The notes beneath the pieces are model-generated. The model ran no database searches, was not told where the DNA came from, and worked only from the letters and a program-made list of their open reading frames with translations. Source: Ga0077536 sp035325705 (lineage in GTDB: Bacteria > Pseudomonadota > Gammaproteobacteria > Ga0077536). Taken from it: a DNA stretch of 64,000 nucleotides. Position numbers and translations under genes: made by a program. The stretch spans positions 1 to 64,000 of the forward strand of contig DAOKZI010000024.1 of NCBI GenBank assembly GCA_035325705.1, in the 5' to 3' direction. This document shows, one piece after another, positions 1 to 9,737 of this stretch (positions are counted from its first letter, which is position 1; every line of letters begins with the position of its first letter).

Positions 1-41
1 CGCTAAACGTGCTGAATGTCGAGATCAGATCAGGGACTTAT

Positions 42-1916
42 TCAGAAGTTCCTTAATTCTCGATTCCTCTCGAATTCGGCAATCACGCCGTCGATGTCGT
101 TGGATTCGTACATGATCAGCATGAGGGAGCAGATGGCGGCGTGCTCGGCAACCGAGGCGCCAACATCCATGCGCGTCGCAGCCAGCATCGGTTCCAGATG
201 TTGACGCGCGCTGGCCAATTGACCCGCCAAGACGAATTTGACGGATCGTATCGCCCACATGTACGACATAGCCAGCTTGCTGTCTGCCAGTTTCTCTAAT
301 TCTAACGCTCTGGCGATGTAGTCGTCCGCCACCGCATAATCGCCCAATGTCAACGCATGATATCCATGCATTCCAAAGGCCAAACTTTTTTCGAAATTTC
401 CGACGCGAGTATTCGCGGGGCGGTCGATATCGATGTCATTTAGTATCGCGATACCTTCTGCGAGCCGGTCGCGCCTTATCGTCATCGCGCTTTCAAAAAT
501 CTTACGGCTATCGGTAAGTGTCTTCTCAAATGTTATCGGCCCGAGCAGCCCGTGCCATTTGTGTTGCTGTGCGCTCAGGAAAATCATCGCCCATGAAATC
601 TTGATGCAGATATCCGGATCGCGCTGCAGCTCTCGAGCCGGAATACGGTGCGCCCACCGGGCAACGGTCAATGCTTCGCCGCTCGGCACGAGGTCTTCCA
701 GCCATGTGCCGAAAGTTTCGGCGGCTTTACGATATTCACCAGCCTCGCAGAAATGATGCAGAGCCGGTTCGTATAAGCCCGCGTCCCGGAACCATTCGCC
801 CGCCCGCAAGTGTATCGTTTTGGCCGAAACGTTCCGGTTTAGCCTTACGCGCTCCTGGAGAAAGTCGCGAAATATCGGGTGGTAGCCAAACCAGCAGTTG
901 TCGGATTCCAGGCGATGGAGGAACAAGCCCAGACGCTCGAGCTCGGCAAGCATCGCGAGCGAATCTGTACGTCCCAGTACGTGGTCACACAAGTCTCCTG
1001 ACATGCGAGTCAATAAGGACGTTCGAATGAGGAAGTCCTGAACGTCCTGACATTGTTGCGAAAGCACGCTGTCGGCGAGGTAATCCGTCAATTCTAGCGG
1101 CTGAAAACCCTTCCCGACGGAGAGCAGAGAACGCCTTTCCGCCGTCATCAACGCCAGGCGATAGAGTTGAGTCGCGGCCGGCCATCCGCGTGTGAGCCTG
1201 AAGATCGCCTCTTCTTCCTCCGTGGACAGTTGTAATTCACCTCCACGCTGAAGGAATGCGCTATTTTCCTCGCGCGTAAACAGCAAGTCGTCCATGTAGA
1301 TGATGAGCCCGCGATCGGAGACTACTTGCTGGGCGAAACCGAGGTCCAAATTGAAGCGTGAAGCAAAGAAGAAATAGACCGGTTCCTTGATGGTTAGAAC
1401 GAGGTTGCGGAATAGCTGCAATACGGACGTATTGCTGATCGCATGCAGATCGTCGAAAAACAGTGCTACCGGCTGGGCCAGCGCGAACAACCTCGACACT
1501 ATCCAGTCGGCACGGGAGGTCGATACCGTCGCGTTGGAAGGTATCGCAGGCACCGTCGGTGTTCTCGCTCCGCATTCGAGGTCGGCGAGAATATGCTGGA
1601 TTTGATGCAAGAGCTGCGTGAGGTCGTTGTCGCTGGTCTCCAGTGACAACCATGCCGTCCGGATACCTCGCACTCTGCATTCTGCCTCTGCCTGGACCAT
1701 GAGAGACGTTTTTCCGTGTCCCGCAGGGCCGAGCAAGGCCGTCACGGATTTGGGTGAAGGTTTGAAGATCTTCGCCAGCAGCGCGTCCCGCGCAATACTG
1801 GCAGGCTGTCTTTGAGGCGGTACTCGCTTGTATGCGAGCGACGATTGCCCTGGCAGCGAATTTGACTCCCGGAGCCCCCTCTTCGGTTCTGTGGACTGCA
1901 GTCGTACGCCGGCCAT
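42..1916 (-). CDS. MalT/LuxR-type ATP-dependent regulator, truncated (no HTH)
   Basis: The protein is 624 aa if started at the ATG ending at 1916, which has an AGGGAGGA ribosome site just upstream; a longer in-frame ORF reaches 2360 but its extra N-terminus is unlike the family. It carries a Walker A (GPAGHGKT, about residues 63-70) and a Walker B (ALFFDD, about 151-156), followed by the helical signalling region and TPR-like repeats of MalT-family STAND regulators. Family members are usually about 900 aa and end in a LuxR helix-turn-helix. Here the frame stops after LRNF, before any HTH, and the other two frames also close within about 40 bp. In a second frame ELLNKSLI resembles the next TPR helix, so a frameshift is possible. 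It is divergent from the DUF1302 operon and is its obvious candidate regulator, but as it stands it could not bind DNA itself. The window edge prevents following the rest. Confidence 0.7.
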   Translation of the reverse strand: MAGVRLQSTEPKRGLRESNSLPGQSSLAYKRVPPQRQPASIARDALLAKIFKPSPKSVTALLGPAGHGKTSLMVQAEAECRVRGIRTAWLSLETSDNDLTQLLHQIQHILADLECGARTPTVPAIPSNATVSTSRADWIVSRLFALAQPVALFFDDLHAISNTSVLQLFRNLVLTIKEPVYFFFASRFNLDLGFAQQVVSDRGLIIYMDDLLFTREENSAFLQRGGELQLSTEEEEAIFRLTRGWPAATQLYRLALMTAERRSLLSVGKGFQPLELTDYLADSVLSQQCQDVQDFLIRTSLLTRMSGDLCDHVLGRTDSLAMLAELERLGLFLHRLESDNCWFGYHPIFRDFLQERVRLNRNVSAKTIHLRAGEWFRDAGLYEPALHHFCEAGEYRKAAETFGTWLEDLVPSGEALTVARWAHRIPARELQRDPDICIKISWAMIFLSAQQHKWHGLLGPITFEKTLTDSRKIFESAMTIRRDRLAEGIAILNDIDIDRPANTRVGNFEKSLAFGMHGYHALTLGDYAVADDYIARALELEKLADSKLAMSYMWAIRSVKFVLAGQLASARQHLEPMLAATRMDVGASVAEHAAICSLMLIMYESNDIDGVIAEFERNRELRNF

Positions 1917-2530
1917 GTCCTCCCTCCGCGCGTTTCGTGCTTGATCTCGTTTGAACAAATCCGCTTGTTCGTACGCCGCTTGCATGCCGCATACGGCGCC
2001 GCCCTTTCCCGCTGATGACGTCCGCGCGCAATTTCTTATGTCCGCAACACCCCACAATTCGCCCATTGCATTTAGAGCGTTTTTTTTAGGAGCCAGCAGT
2101 GCGCGCGTCCCCCGTTCGTCAAGTGTTGACGTGGTAAATATCACGTTTTTCCGGCGGGCTCCATACGCCGGAGTATGACGCTGACTCAGAGCCTCCGGTG
2201 AATCACGCCGATTGAGTAACGCGGAATCCGAGAAGAAGGCCAGGCGACGATGTGCTGCGTTGCAATTTCGGCTAAGGCCAACAAGCGCCGGCGAAAGAAC
2301 CGAAAAACTACCCAGCGGAGTAGGGACAGTGTTTTTGGCCTGACGATAATGCGGAGCCACGGCTGCGTGATTGGGAGAGCAGGTATTCGAGTGAGCTTCC
2401 GTCGAATCGCTGCATCGGACGGTGGTTACTCACGGAGGGGTGAACCGAAACGAAGACATTATCACCAGCCTGGCGCGACGCCGAGACCTTGATTGAAAAG
2501 TAAAGGGCATCACCGGAGGAGGGGGAACGT
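1917..2530. promoter_or_regulatory. Divergent intergenic region between regulator and DUF1302 operon
   Basis: About 610 bp without a believable gene; the short ORFs here have no family features. It is AT-richer than most of the window. It contains the inverted repeat at 2129-2146 described separately and, at its right end (2513-2526), a very strong purine-rich ribosome site, GGAGGAGGGGGAA, for the DUF1302 gene. I see no convincing paired -35/-10 boxes. Confidence 0.4.
2129..2146. promoter_or_regulatory. Inverted repeat ACGTG-N8-CACGT, candidate operator
   Basis: Arms ACGTG (2129-2133) and CACGT (2142-2146) are perfect and separated by GTAAATAT. A TTGACG hexamer at 2126-2131 overlaps the left arm and could be a -35 box, but no good -10 box sits 16-18 bp downstream. 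The position between a regulator gene and the operon it faces is what makes this worth recording; the assignment is inference. Confidence 0.3.
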
Positions 2531-4204
2531 ATGGGATTTTTGATTCGATCGCGCGCACGCGAGCGTAAGGGCAGCGTCCTATTGGCCGCCGCATGCGCGG
2601 CACTGATCGCTGTCGGTGTCGACGATGCGCCTGCGTTCAACATCCCGGTGGAGAACGAGAATTTCGACATCAAATTCGATACGACTCTCAGATACACCTA
2701 CGGCATAAGGATGGAGGGTCGCAACGGTAAACTCGCAAATTATGCGGTCAACGATGACAGTAACTGGCTGTTCGGCCTGCATGATACGGTGGCGAACAGG
2801 CTGGATATCCTGACCGAGTTCGACGTTCTGTACAAAAAGGTATTGGGGGTGCGGTTCAGCGCCCAAGGCTGGTACGACGACGCCTATGACGACTACACCG
2901 GGGTCAATCCGCGGCGCGGCGCGGCTGCCTCGAGCTATGACAATGCGCGATTCTCGAACTTCACGGATCGCTTCTACGCGGGTCCCTCCGGCGAAATTCT
3001 GGACGCCCTTGTTTTCACGAAGTTCGATCTTGCGGGCATGCCGGTGTCGGTCAAAGGAGGGCGGCACACCGTTTATTGGGGGGAGGCGCTTTTGCTGGGC
3101 GGCGGTCTCCATGGCAATTCTTACGGGCAGATGCCGATCGATTTTCAGAAAGGTTTTGCGAGCCCTGGTGCCAAGGTCAAGGAGCTGTTCCGGCCGCTGA
3201 ATAACATCAGCTTCCAGATCCAGGTGACGAATACCGTCACGCTACAGGGACAGTACTTCCTGGAATGGGAACCGTATCGCTTTCCGGAAGGCGGAACATA
3301 TCTCGGGCCTGCGGACTTCCTATTCCACGGCCCCGACAAGTTCAATGCGTTCAGACAGGGCGCGGTGCTCGATCCAGAGCACCGCGGCGATGTCGGTGTC
3401 GGTATCCGCTGGAGCCCTGAATGGCTGCAGGGGACCGTGGGTTTCTACTATCGAAATTTCTCGGACAAGATCCCGCAGATATTACGGACTCGTGCCGATC
3501 CTACCCGCTACCACATGGTCTACGCGGATGACATCGATATGTTCGGCCTGAGTTTGACCCGGCCGGTCTTCGGCTTGGCCTTGGGCGTGGATTTCAACTA
3601 CCGCAAGAACATGCCCTTGAATTCTCAGACCTTCGCGCTCACTGACTTTCCAAATCAAGGCGAAACGGGAGGTGCGCGCGGCGATACTTGGCATCTGGTC
3701 ACGAACGTCATCGGCATCCTGCCAGAAGTTCGTCTGTTCGGATTCAAGATCTTTGACACGGCTACCTACAACGCAGAAGGTGTCTTCGCGCGTTGGGAAC
3801 GCGTTCGATCCGGTGAGCAGTTCTTCAACGCGGAGGGGTTCGCGCCCTGCATCGGAAAGAACAAATACGATGGCTGCGTGACCAAGAATTTTTTCTCACT
3901 TGGCGGCAATTTCATCCCGACCTGGTTCCAAGTGTTGCCAGGTGCGGATCTCACCCTTCCGCTGAGCTACTCGCGCGGGGTCGTCGGCAATGCGCCGAAT
4001 GCCTTCGGCGGGAATCAGGGCACTGGGAACTATGCTGTTGGGGTCGGGGTGAATCTTTATCAACGCTACCTGTTCGACATCAAGTACGTCGATTTCTTCG
4101 GTCCGACGAAGGAGAACGCCACCAGTGTGGTCTCACAGAACGGGCTGACCGCCTTGCTGAAGGACCGGGGCGCTTTGTATTTCACGTTCAAGACTACGTT
4201 TTAG
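2531..4204 (+). CDS. DUF1302 family outer-membrane protein
   Basis: 557 aa. An Arg/Lys-rich N-terminus and a hydrophobic stretch (about residues 15-35, ending at APA) look like a signal peptide; the mature start with FNIPVENENFDIKFD is typical of DUF1302. The body is rich in alternating aromatic/polar strands with YRNF- and GRH-type turns, and the protein ends in a terminal Phe (FTFKTTF), the usual beta-barrel assembly signal, so an outer-membrane barrel is likely. In other proteobacteria DUF1302 genes commonly precede DUF1329, YCF48-like and RND/MMPL genes, exactly the order seen here. The substrate is unknown; transport or surface handling of a hydrophobic compound is inference. The start is fixed by the GGAGGAGGGGGAA site. 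Confidence 0.85.
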   Translation: MGFLIRSRARERKGSVLLAAACAALIAVGVDDAPAFNIPVENENFDIKFDTTLRYTYGIRMEGRNGKLANYAVNDDSNWLFGLHDTVANRLDILTEFDVLYKKVLGVRFSAQGWYDDAYDDYTGVNPRRGAAASSYDNARFSNFTDRFYAGPSGEILDALVFTKFDLAGMPVSVKGGRHTVYWGEALLLGGGLHGNSYGQMPIDFQKGFASPGAKVKELFRPLNNISFQIQVTNTVTLQGQYFLEWEPYRFPEGGTYLGPADFLFHGPDKFNAFRQGAVLDPEHRGDVGVGIRWSPEWLQGTVGFYYRNFSDKIPQILRTRADPTRYHMVYADDIDMFGLSLTRPVFGLALGVDFNYRKNMPLNSQTFALTDFPNQGETGGARGDTWHLVTNVIGILPEVRLFGFKIFDTATYNAEGVFARWERVRSGEQFFNAEGFAPCIGKNKYDGCVTKNFFSLGGNFIPTWFQVLPGADLTLPLSYSRGVVGNAPNAFGGNQGTGNYAVGVGVNLYQRYLFDIKYVDFFGPTKENATSVVSQNGLTALLKDRGALYFTFKTTF

Positions 4205-4412
4205 TCGCAGCCGTCACCGTACGGCAGGTGGCCGCCCGTTCGCTCAGGCTCGAGGGAGCCGGGATATCGATTCGGAGAGGCCGAATGAGTCGAACGGGAC
4301 TGGAGACGTTCGCTATCGCTTGCGGCACGAAGTCCGTCCGCTGTCGGTTCATGGCAATTTGTGACGGAGTCAAACAGAGCAGGAAACGACCGAGGGCTTG
4401 GAGCATAAATTT

Positions 4413-5810
4413 ATGAGGTACGAACAGGTGAAGTCGAATTCCGCCATGACGACCTGCGCTTTGGTGGTGTTGCTGGCGAGTCATTGCGGCGTCGTTCGCG
4501 CTGCGGAACTGTCCGCAGAAGAAAAGGCGCTTCTCGGCACGACGTTGACCGAGATAGGTGCCGAAAAAGCCGGCAACCAGGACGGTACGATTGAAGCTTT
4601 CGAGTGGGGCAAGTATAAAATTCCTTCGTCATACGAGATGGGCAGCGGTTCGCGGGTTGATGTCGTCGAGGGAGAATCGCCACGCTTGTCCATCGATGCC
4701 GGCAACATGGCCCAACATGCCGACCAACTGACCGAAGGCACCAAGGCAATGTTGACGAAGTATTCGTCGACATTCCGCCTCGACGTCTATCCGACGCATC
4801 GCACCGTCTCTTTCCCGGAATGGTTGCTTAAACGCACCAAGGAGCTCGCGGGGACGGCGGTCTTGAGCGCGGACGGAATTGCGCTTTCGAATATTCATGC
4901 GGCCGTGCCCTTCCCGATCCCCAAGAGCGGGATCGAGGCAGTGTGGAACCATCTCACGCGTTTCGAAGGCGTCCGGCTGAATGGGCGGTATACCAACCAC
5001 AACGTGGACGCGTCCGGCAAGAGCACGGTGTCGACCGCCGCCCTCATCGATCAGCAGTATCCGTACTGGGATCTGAGCAAGGACAGCGTCAATAATTACT
5101 TTGTCTTCAAGATTTTCTATTTTGCACCACCGCGTCGCAACGGCGAAATCATTCTGGGTCTGGATCCGTTCGATTTTTCGAAACAAGGCCGAAGGGTATT
5201 GCAGTATCTGCCCGGGCAACGTCGCGTGAAGCTGGCGCCCGAGCTTTCGTTCGACACGCCGAATCCGGGTACGGGTGGCGTCGCCAACTGGGACGACGGC
5301 TGGATGTTCAACGGCTCGCCCGAACGATTCGATTGGACGCTCGTGGGAAAGAAGGAAATGTACGTGATGTACAACAACTGCACCGTTCAGTTCAAAAATC
5401 CTCCCCAAGAGCTCGTGGGCAAGGATCACTTGAATCCGGACAAGGTGCGTTGGGAGTTGCATCGTGTATGGGTCGTGGAAGGCAAACTGAAACAAGGCAA
5501 GCGACACAACTACCATCGTCGCCTTTTCTATCTGGACGAAGACTCTTGGTCGTTGGTCGCGACGGACAGCTTCGATGCGCGGGGGGAGCTCTACAGGACC
5601 AATTTCGCGCTCGGATGTGCGCTTTATGATTCCGGCTTTCCGAACTCGGCCGTTTTCTTCTCGGGCACGGAGGCTCACATCGACCTGATCGCGGACAACT
5701 GGACGATGCAGGCGCTCCCGGGTCCGGACGGATACTGGAAGATGTACCCGGATTTGCTGCCCGATAACGAGTTCACTGCGGACTCTATCGCAGGCTCCGG
5801 ATTGCGTTGA
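4413..5810 (+). CDS. DUF1329 periplasmic (LolB-like fold) protein
   Basis: 465 aa from the ATG at 4413, which has GGAG nine bases upstream; a TTG at 4398 would add five residues. A signal peptide (about residues 1-32, ending VRAA) precedes a mature protein with the DUF1329 landmarks: the early GNQDGTIEAF segment, the QQYPYWDLS region, LPGQRRVKLAPE, and a C-terminal NWTMQALPGPDGYWKMYPD tail. DUF1329 is regarded as a periplasmic or outer-membrane-associated lipid-carrier-like fold, so it may ferry a hydrophobic ligand between the RND protein and the DUF1302 barrel. It starts about 210 bp after the DUF1302 gene, and its stop overlaps a possible ATG of the next gene at 5810. Two further DUF1329 genes lie at 54-57 kb. 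Confidence 0.87.
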   Translation: MRYEQVKSNSAMTTCALVVLLASHCGVVRAAELSAEEKALLGTTLTEIGAEKAGNQDGTIEAFEWGKYKIPSSYEMGSGSRVDVVEGESPRLSIDAGNMAQHADQLTEGTKAMLTKYSSTFRLDVYPTHRTVSFPEWLLKRTKELAGTAVLSADGIALSNIHAAVPFPIPKSGIEAVWNHLTRFEGVRLNGRYTNHNVDASGKSTVSTAALIDQQYPYWDLSKDSVNNYFVFKIFYFAPPRRNGEIILGLDPFDFSKQGRRVLQYLPGQRRVKLAPELSFDTPNPGTGGVANWDDGWMFNGSPERFDWTLVGKKEMYVMYNNCTVQFKNPPQELVGKDHLNPDKVRWELHRVWVVEGKLKQGKRHNYHRRLFYLDEDSWSLVATDSFDARGELYRTNFALGCALYDSGFPNSAVFFSGTEAHIDLIADNWTMQALPGPDGYWKMYPDLLPDNEFTADSIAGSGLR

Positions 5811-5935
5811 TGAGCCGCCCACTTTGCCGAGTGGGCGCACGAGGCGCCCGCCCGGAGTGCCGCGGGCGAGTCGTTGCTGGAAACAAAACGACGATACGGC
5901 GGCCCCGCGACGCCCGACCTGCACTCGATTTCACG

Positions 5936-6991
5936 ATGAACACGGTCTGGTGTTTGGCCACGTTGGCGGCTCTGCTCGCGGCGCCGTGCCTCCAGAGGGC
6001 GCTAGCCTTCGAGGACGTCCTCGAAACGCCGGCGATAATTACCCCCCTCGCCGAACGCAGCCCCCTCGTCGGGATCACGCGTGCGGGCGAGCGCCTGGTG
6101 ACCGTCGGGCAACGCGGCCACATTCTCCTCTCCCGCGATGGTGGTGTCTCGTGGCGGCAATCCTCCGTGCCCGTCAGCTCGGACCTCAATGCGGTGCAAT
6201 TCGTGGACGACAAGAAGGGATGGGCGGTCGGCCACGATGGGGTCGTGCTGAGCACCGAGGACGGAGGTGAGACCTGGAAGGTAGTACTCGACGGAAGAAC
6301 GGTCGGGCCGCTCCTGGTCGAGTACTACGAAAAATTGGCACTGGAACCGGAGCGGCGAGAAGCGTTCCTGAAGGAAGCCAAACTCTTCGAGGAGCAGGGC
6401 CCGGACAAACCGTTCATGGACGTCTACTTCGAAAGCACAACCGAAGGGTTCGTGATAGGGACGTTCAATCTGATTCTAAAGACCTCCGACGGTGGTCGCA
6501 CCTGGGTCCCCTGGCTGGACCGCACCGAGAACCCGCGAATTCTCAACTTCCACGCCATTCGCGAGGTGGAAGGAGACGTCTACATCGCGGGCGAGCAAGG
6601 CACTGTCCTGAAGCTGGACCGATCCTCTCAACGGTTCGTCAAGCTGCAGACGCCGTACGAGGGCAGCTATTTCGGTGTCGTCGGCAAACCGGGGTACGTC
6701 GTGGTGTTCGGTATGCGGGGTCACGTCTATGTAAGCAGCGATCGGGGCAATCACTGGAAGAAGCTGGAAACGAACCTGGAGATCGGGATCACGGGCGGAA
6801 TGCTCGCGGACGACGGAAGGATCGTGCTCGTCAGCCAAACGGGGCACGTTCTCGTTTCGGACGGCAACCTGGAACGTCTGGAAGCGCTGGCGCTCGACGA
6901 ACGCGCACCGGCTGCGGGCATCGCTCAATCGCAGGATGCGATGGTGACGGTCGGGTTTCAGGGTGTCAGCCGCGTGCCTTGGGTGCGATGA
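5936..6991 (+). CDS. YCF48/BNR-repeat beta-propeller protein, periplasmic
   Basis: 351 aa from the ATG at 5936, chosen because it opens a clean signal peptide (about 1-26, ending ALA before FEDV). An upstream in-frame ATG at 5810 overlaps the DUF1329 stop (TGATG) and would add 42 residues unlike a signal sequence, so that may be a coupling start or coincidence. The mature part has at least four Asp-box/BNR repeats (SRDGGVSW, STEDGGETW, TSDGGRTW, SSDRGNHW), the hallmark of the HCF136/YCF48-like propeller. Such proteins are regularly encoded between DUF1329 and RND genes; a chaperone or adaptor role is inferred. No catalytic residues are recognisable. Confidence 0.85.
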   Translation: MNTVWCLATLAALLAAPCLQRALAFEDVLETPAIITPLAERSPLVGITRAGERLVTVGQRGHILLSRDGGVSWRQSSVPVSSDLNAVQFVDDKKGWAVGHDGVVLSTEDGGETWKVVLDGRTVGPLLVEYYEKLALEPERREAFLKEAKLFEEQGPDKPFMDVYFESTTEGFVIGTFNLILKTSDGGRTWVPWLDRTENPRILNFHAIREVEGDVYIAGEQGTVLKLDRSSQRFVKLQTPYEGSYFGVVGKPGYVVVFGMRGHVYVSSDRGNHWKKLETNLEIGITGGMLADDGRIVLVSQTGHVLVSDGNLERLEALALDERAPAAGIAQSQDAMVTVGFQGVSRVPWVR

Positions 6992-7146
6992 ATCGCGCCA
7001 ACTCAAATGAAAGCATGCAAATATCGGCCGCAGGCCCCATGCGTGTTTCATACGCGGCTACTGGACGAGCTTGCGCGACACGCCGTGTTTCGCGCGGTCT
7101 AGCCATTTAGAACGATGAATCGTTTGTACGCAGGGGAGATGGACCG

Positions 7147-9630
7147 GTGATCAATGCGAATGCGGAGGGAGTCGACGAGATGCCGGTCGTCCCGGATCCG
7201 TCGACCTTCGACAAGAAGTCCGGCAATTTTCTCGAGAATCTGATTTTCAACAACCGGATCCTGCTCGTCTGTGTATGTGCGCTCATCACGATAGCTTTGG
7301 CATATGTTGCGGCAACGAAACTCCGGCTGAACGCGAGCTTCGAAAAAATGATGCCGCAGAGCCATCCCTATATCAAAAACTATCTCTCGAATAAGGATCA
7401 ACTTCCCGGGCTTGGGAACTCCATCAGAATTGCGGTAGAGAACGAGAGCGGTGACATCTTCGAGAAAGATTATTTGCTGAAGCTGCAAAAAATAAACGAC
7501 GACGTCTTCCTGGCCAACGGCGTCGATCGAGCGTGGCTGAAGTCCTTGTGGATGCCCGCCATACGCTGGCTAGAGGCGACGGAGGAAGGCTTTCGCGGTG
7601 GCCCGGTGATGCCGGACAACTACGACGGCAGCCAGGCGTCTACCGAGCAATTGCGCACGAACATCGCGCGCTCCGAGTCCGCGCAGCAACTGCTGTCGAA
7701 GAACCTTCGGTCGAGCGTGATATTCGTGCCTCTGCTCGATTTTGATCCGAAGACCGGTGCCCCTCTGGATTACGAGAAATTTTCTGGCGAGATAGAGGAG
7801 ATCCGGAAAAAGTACGAATCACCCAGCGATGCGAACGGACAGAAGGATGGTAGCTCGATACGGATGCACATCATCGGATTCGCGAAGCTGATCGGTGAGC
7901 TCATCGATGGCTTGCGCCTCGTCATGGGATTTTTTGGCATTGCCGTACTGATCTCGATCGTCATTCTCTTCCTATACACGCACTGCGTACGCAGTACCGT
8001 GCTGGTCGTCACCTGTTGCGCGATAGCAGTCACATGCCAACTCGGTCTTGTGGCGCTCTTCGGCTCGGATCTTGACCCGTTTTCGATTCTGGTGCCTTTC
8101 CTGGTGTTCGCGATCGGCGTGTCCCATGGTGCGCAGAAGATGAACGGCATCATGCAGGACATCGGTAGAGGAACGCATAAGTATGTCGCGGCCCGCTATA
8201 CGTTCAGACGGCTATTTATGGCCGGATTGACGGCACTTTTGGCCGACGCGGTCGGTTTCGCCGTGTTGATGGTCATCGACATCCCGGTCATCCGCGAGCT
8301 GGCGCTGACGGCCAGCATAGGCGTGGGTGTATTGGTGTTCACAAATCTGATCCTGCTGCCCGTGCTGCTGTCGTTCACGGGCGTAAGTGCGGCGGCCGCG
8401 AGCCGCAGCCTGCGCAGCGATCTCGATACGCCGAACCGCTCTCGCTATGCGCGGGGTGTACTGGCAATCAGAGACGCGCTGCTCAATTTTACGAAGCGGC
8501 GCTGGGCCATTGGCGCAATCGGATGTGCCGTACTGCTGACAACGGCGGCCTTCATGATAAGTCGAGATTTGAAGATCGGAGATCTCGATCCAGGCGCACC
8601 GGAGCTGAGACCGAACTCGCGCTACAACAGGGACAACGCCTTCATTACATCCAACTATGCTCTGTCCAACGACATCTTCGCGGTCATCGTCAAGACGCCG
8701 CCGGAAGGATGCATCGATTACAAGACACTCGTCGAGGCCGACAGGCTGGCCTGGGAGCTGCGGCGCACGCCGGGCGTGCAGAATACCAGCGCCCTCGTCG
8801 ACAGCCTGCGCCAGATCACGGTGGGGCTGAACGAAGGCAATCCGAAGTGGTACACGATTCCAAGGAACCAGGACAACATCAATTACGCCGCGCTACAGGC
8901 GGTAAGCCTCAACCCGGATCTCTTCAACGACGAATGCTCTGTCATGCCGATCATCGCGTATCTGGAAGACCATAAAGCCGATACGCTCGCGCGAGTATCG
9001 TCGATTGCAGAGGCATTCGCGCGCCAACACAACACGGGAGATGTCGAGTTCTTGCTTGCGGCGGGCAGCGCCGGCATCGAAGCCGCGACGAACGAGGCGG
9101 TGCGCGACGCCAACGCCAAGATGGTGCTGTATGTCTATGCCGCCGTGATCGCGCTCTGCATGCTGACCTTTCGCAGTTGGCGCGCTACGGTTGTAGCGAT
9201 CCTTCCGCTCATGATGACGTCCATTTTATGCGAAGCGCTGATGACTCTGTTGGGTATCGGGGTCAAGGTCGCAACTTTGCCGGTGATTTCGCTGGGTGTC
9301 GGCATTGGTGTCGACTATGCCCTGTATCTCCTCGCGATACAGTTGGCGCATCAGCGACGCGGGCATTCGCTGCGGCTCGCTTACCTCGAATCTCTGAATT
9401 TCACCGGAAAGATCGTCGCGCTGGTCGGCGTGACTCTCGCGATCGGCGTGATGACCTGGTATTTCTCTCCGATCAAATTTCAGGCGGACATGGGGATTTT
9501 GCTGACGTTCATGTTCCTGTGGAACATGATCGGCGCACTGGTGCTGATTCCGGCGCTGTCGCATTTCCTGTTGAAGAGCGACACCGCCGTCGTTGCGGCC
9601 GGGGAGAATCCAGTACGAAAAGCGGCCTGA
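7147..9630 (+). CDS. RND/MMPL family transporter
   Basis: 827 aa starting at GTG 7147 with GGGGAGA seven bases upstream. Topology fits the RND/MMPL superfamily: a first membrane helix at about residues 38-58, a large periplasmic loop, a helix bundle (about 255-420), a helix near 455-475, a second loop and a second bundle (about 660-800). Motifs GVSHGAQKMN in the first half and GVGVDYALYLL in the second occupy the positions where RND proteins carry proton-relay or gating residues. It belongs to the HpnN-like lipid-exporter branch by appearance. It closes the DUF1302-DUF1329-YCF48 set (155 bp after the YCF48 gene) and is the likely energised inner-membrane component. Confidence 0.88.
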   Translation: MINANAEGVDEMPVVPDPSTFDKKSGNFLENLIFNNRILLVCVCALITIALAYVAATKLRLNASFEKMMPQSHPYIKNYLSNKDQLPGLGNSIRIAVENESGDIFEKDYLLKLQKINDDVFLANGVDRAWLKSLWMPAIRWLEATEEGFRGGPVMPDNYDGSQASTEQLRTNIARSESAQQLLSKNLRSSVIFVPLLDFDPKTGAPLDYEKFSGEIEEIRKKYESPSDANGQKDGSSIRMHIIGFAKLIGELIDGLRLVMGFFGIAVLISIVILFLYTHCVRSTVLVVTCCAIAVTCQLGLVALFGSDLDPFSILVPFLVFAIGVSHGAQKMNGIMQDIGRGTHKYVAARYTFRRLFMAGLTALLADAVGFAVLMVIDIPVIRELALTASIGVGVLVFTNLILLPVLLSFTGVSAAAASRSLRSDLDTPNRSRYARGVLAIRDALLNFTKRRWAIGAIGCAVLLTTAAFMISRDLKIGDLDPGAPELRPNSRYNRDNAFITSNYALSNDIFAVIVKTPPEGCIDYKTLVEADRLAWELRRTPGVQNTSALVDSLRQITVGLNEGNPKWYTIPRNQDNINYAALQAVSLNPDLFNDECSVMPIIAYLEDHKADTLARVSSIAEAFARQHNTGDVEFLLAAGSAGIEAATNEAVRDANAKMVLYVYAAVIALCMLTFRSWRATVVAILPLMMTSILCEALMTLLGIGVKVATLPVISLGVGIGVDYALYLLAIQLAHQRRGHSLRLAYLESLNFTGKIVALVGVTLAIGVMTWYFSPIKFQADMGILLTFMFLWNMIGALVLIPALSHFLLKSDTAVVAAGENPVRKAA

Positions 9631-9632
9631 GC

Positions 9633-9731
9633 ATGGGCGGAAGAGTGGCAATGAGCGGGAAGCGAGCACATTGGCTGGGAGCGACGACGATGGCGTTGTT
9701 CGCGTGCGCTGAGTGTTCCTGGACTGAGTAA
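9633..9731 (+). CDS. Possible 32-aa lipobox-like peptide
   Basis: A short ORF two bases after the RND stop and six bases before the alkylsulfatase start. It encodes a positively charged start (SGKRAHW), a short hydrophobic stretch and LFAC, which looks like a truncated lipoprotein signal, then stops. It may be a leader for translational coupling, a remnant, or chance. Confidence 0.2.
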   Translation: MGGRVAMSGKRAHWLGATTMALFACAECSWTE

Positions 9732-9737
9732 AAAGGA

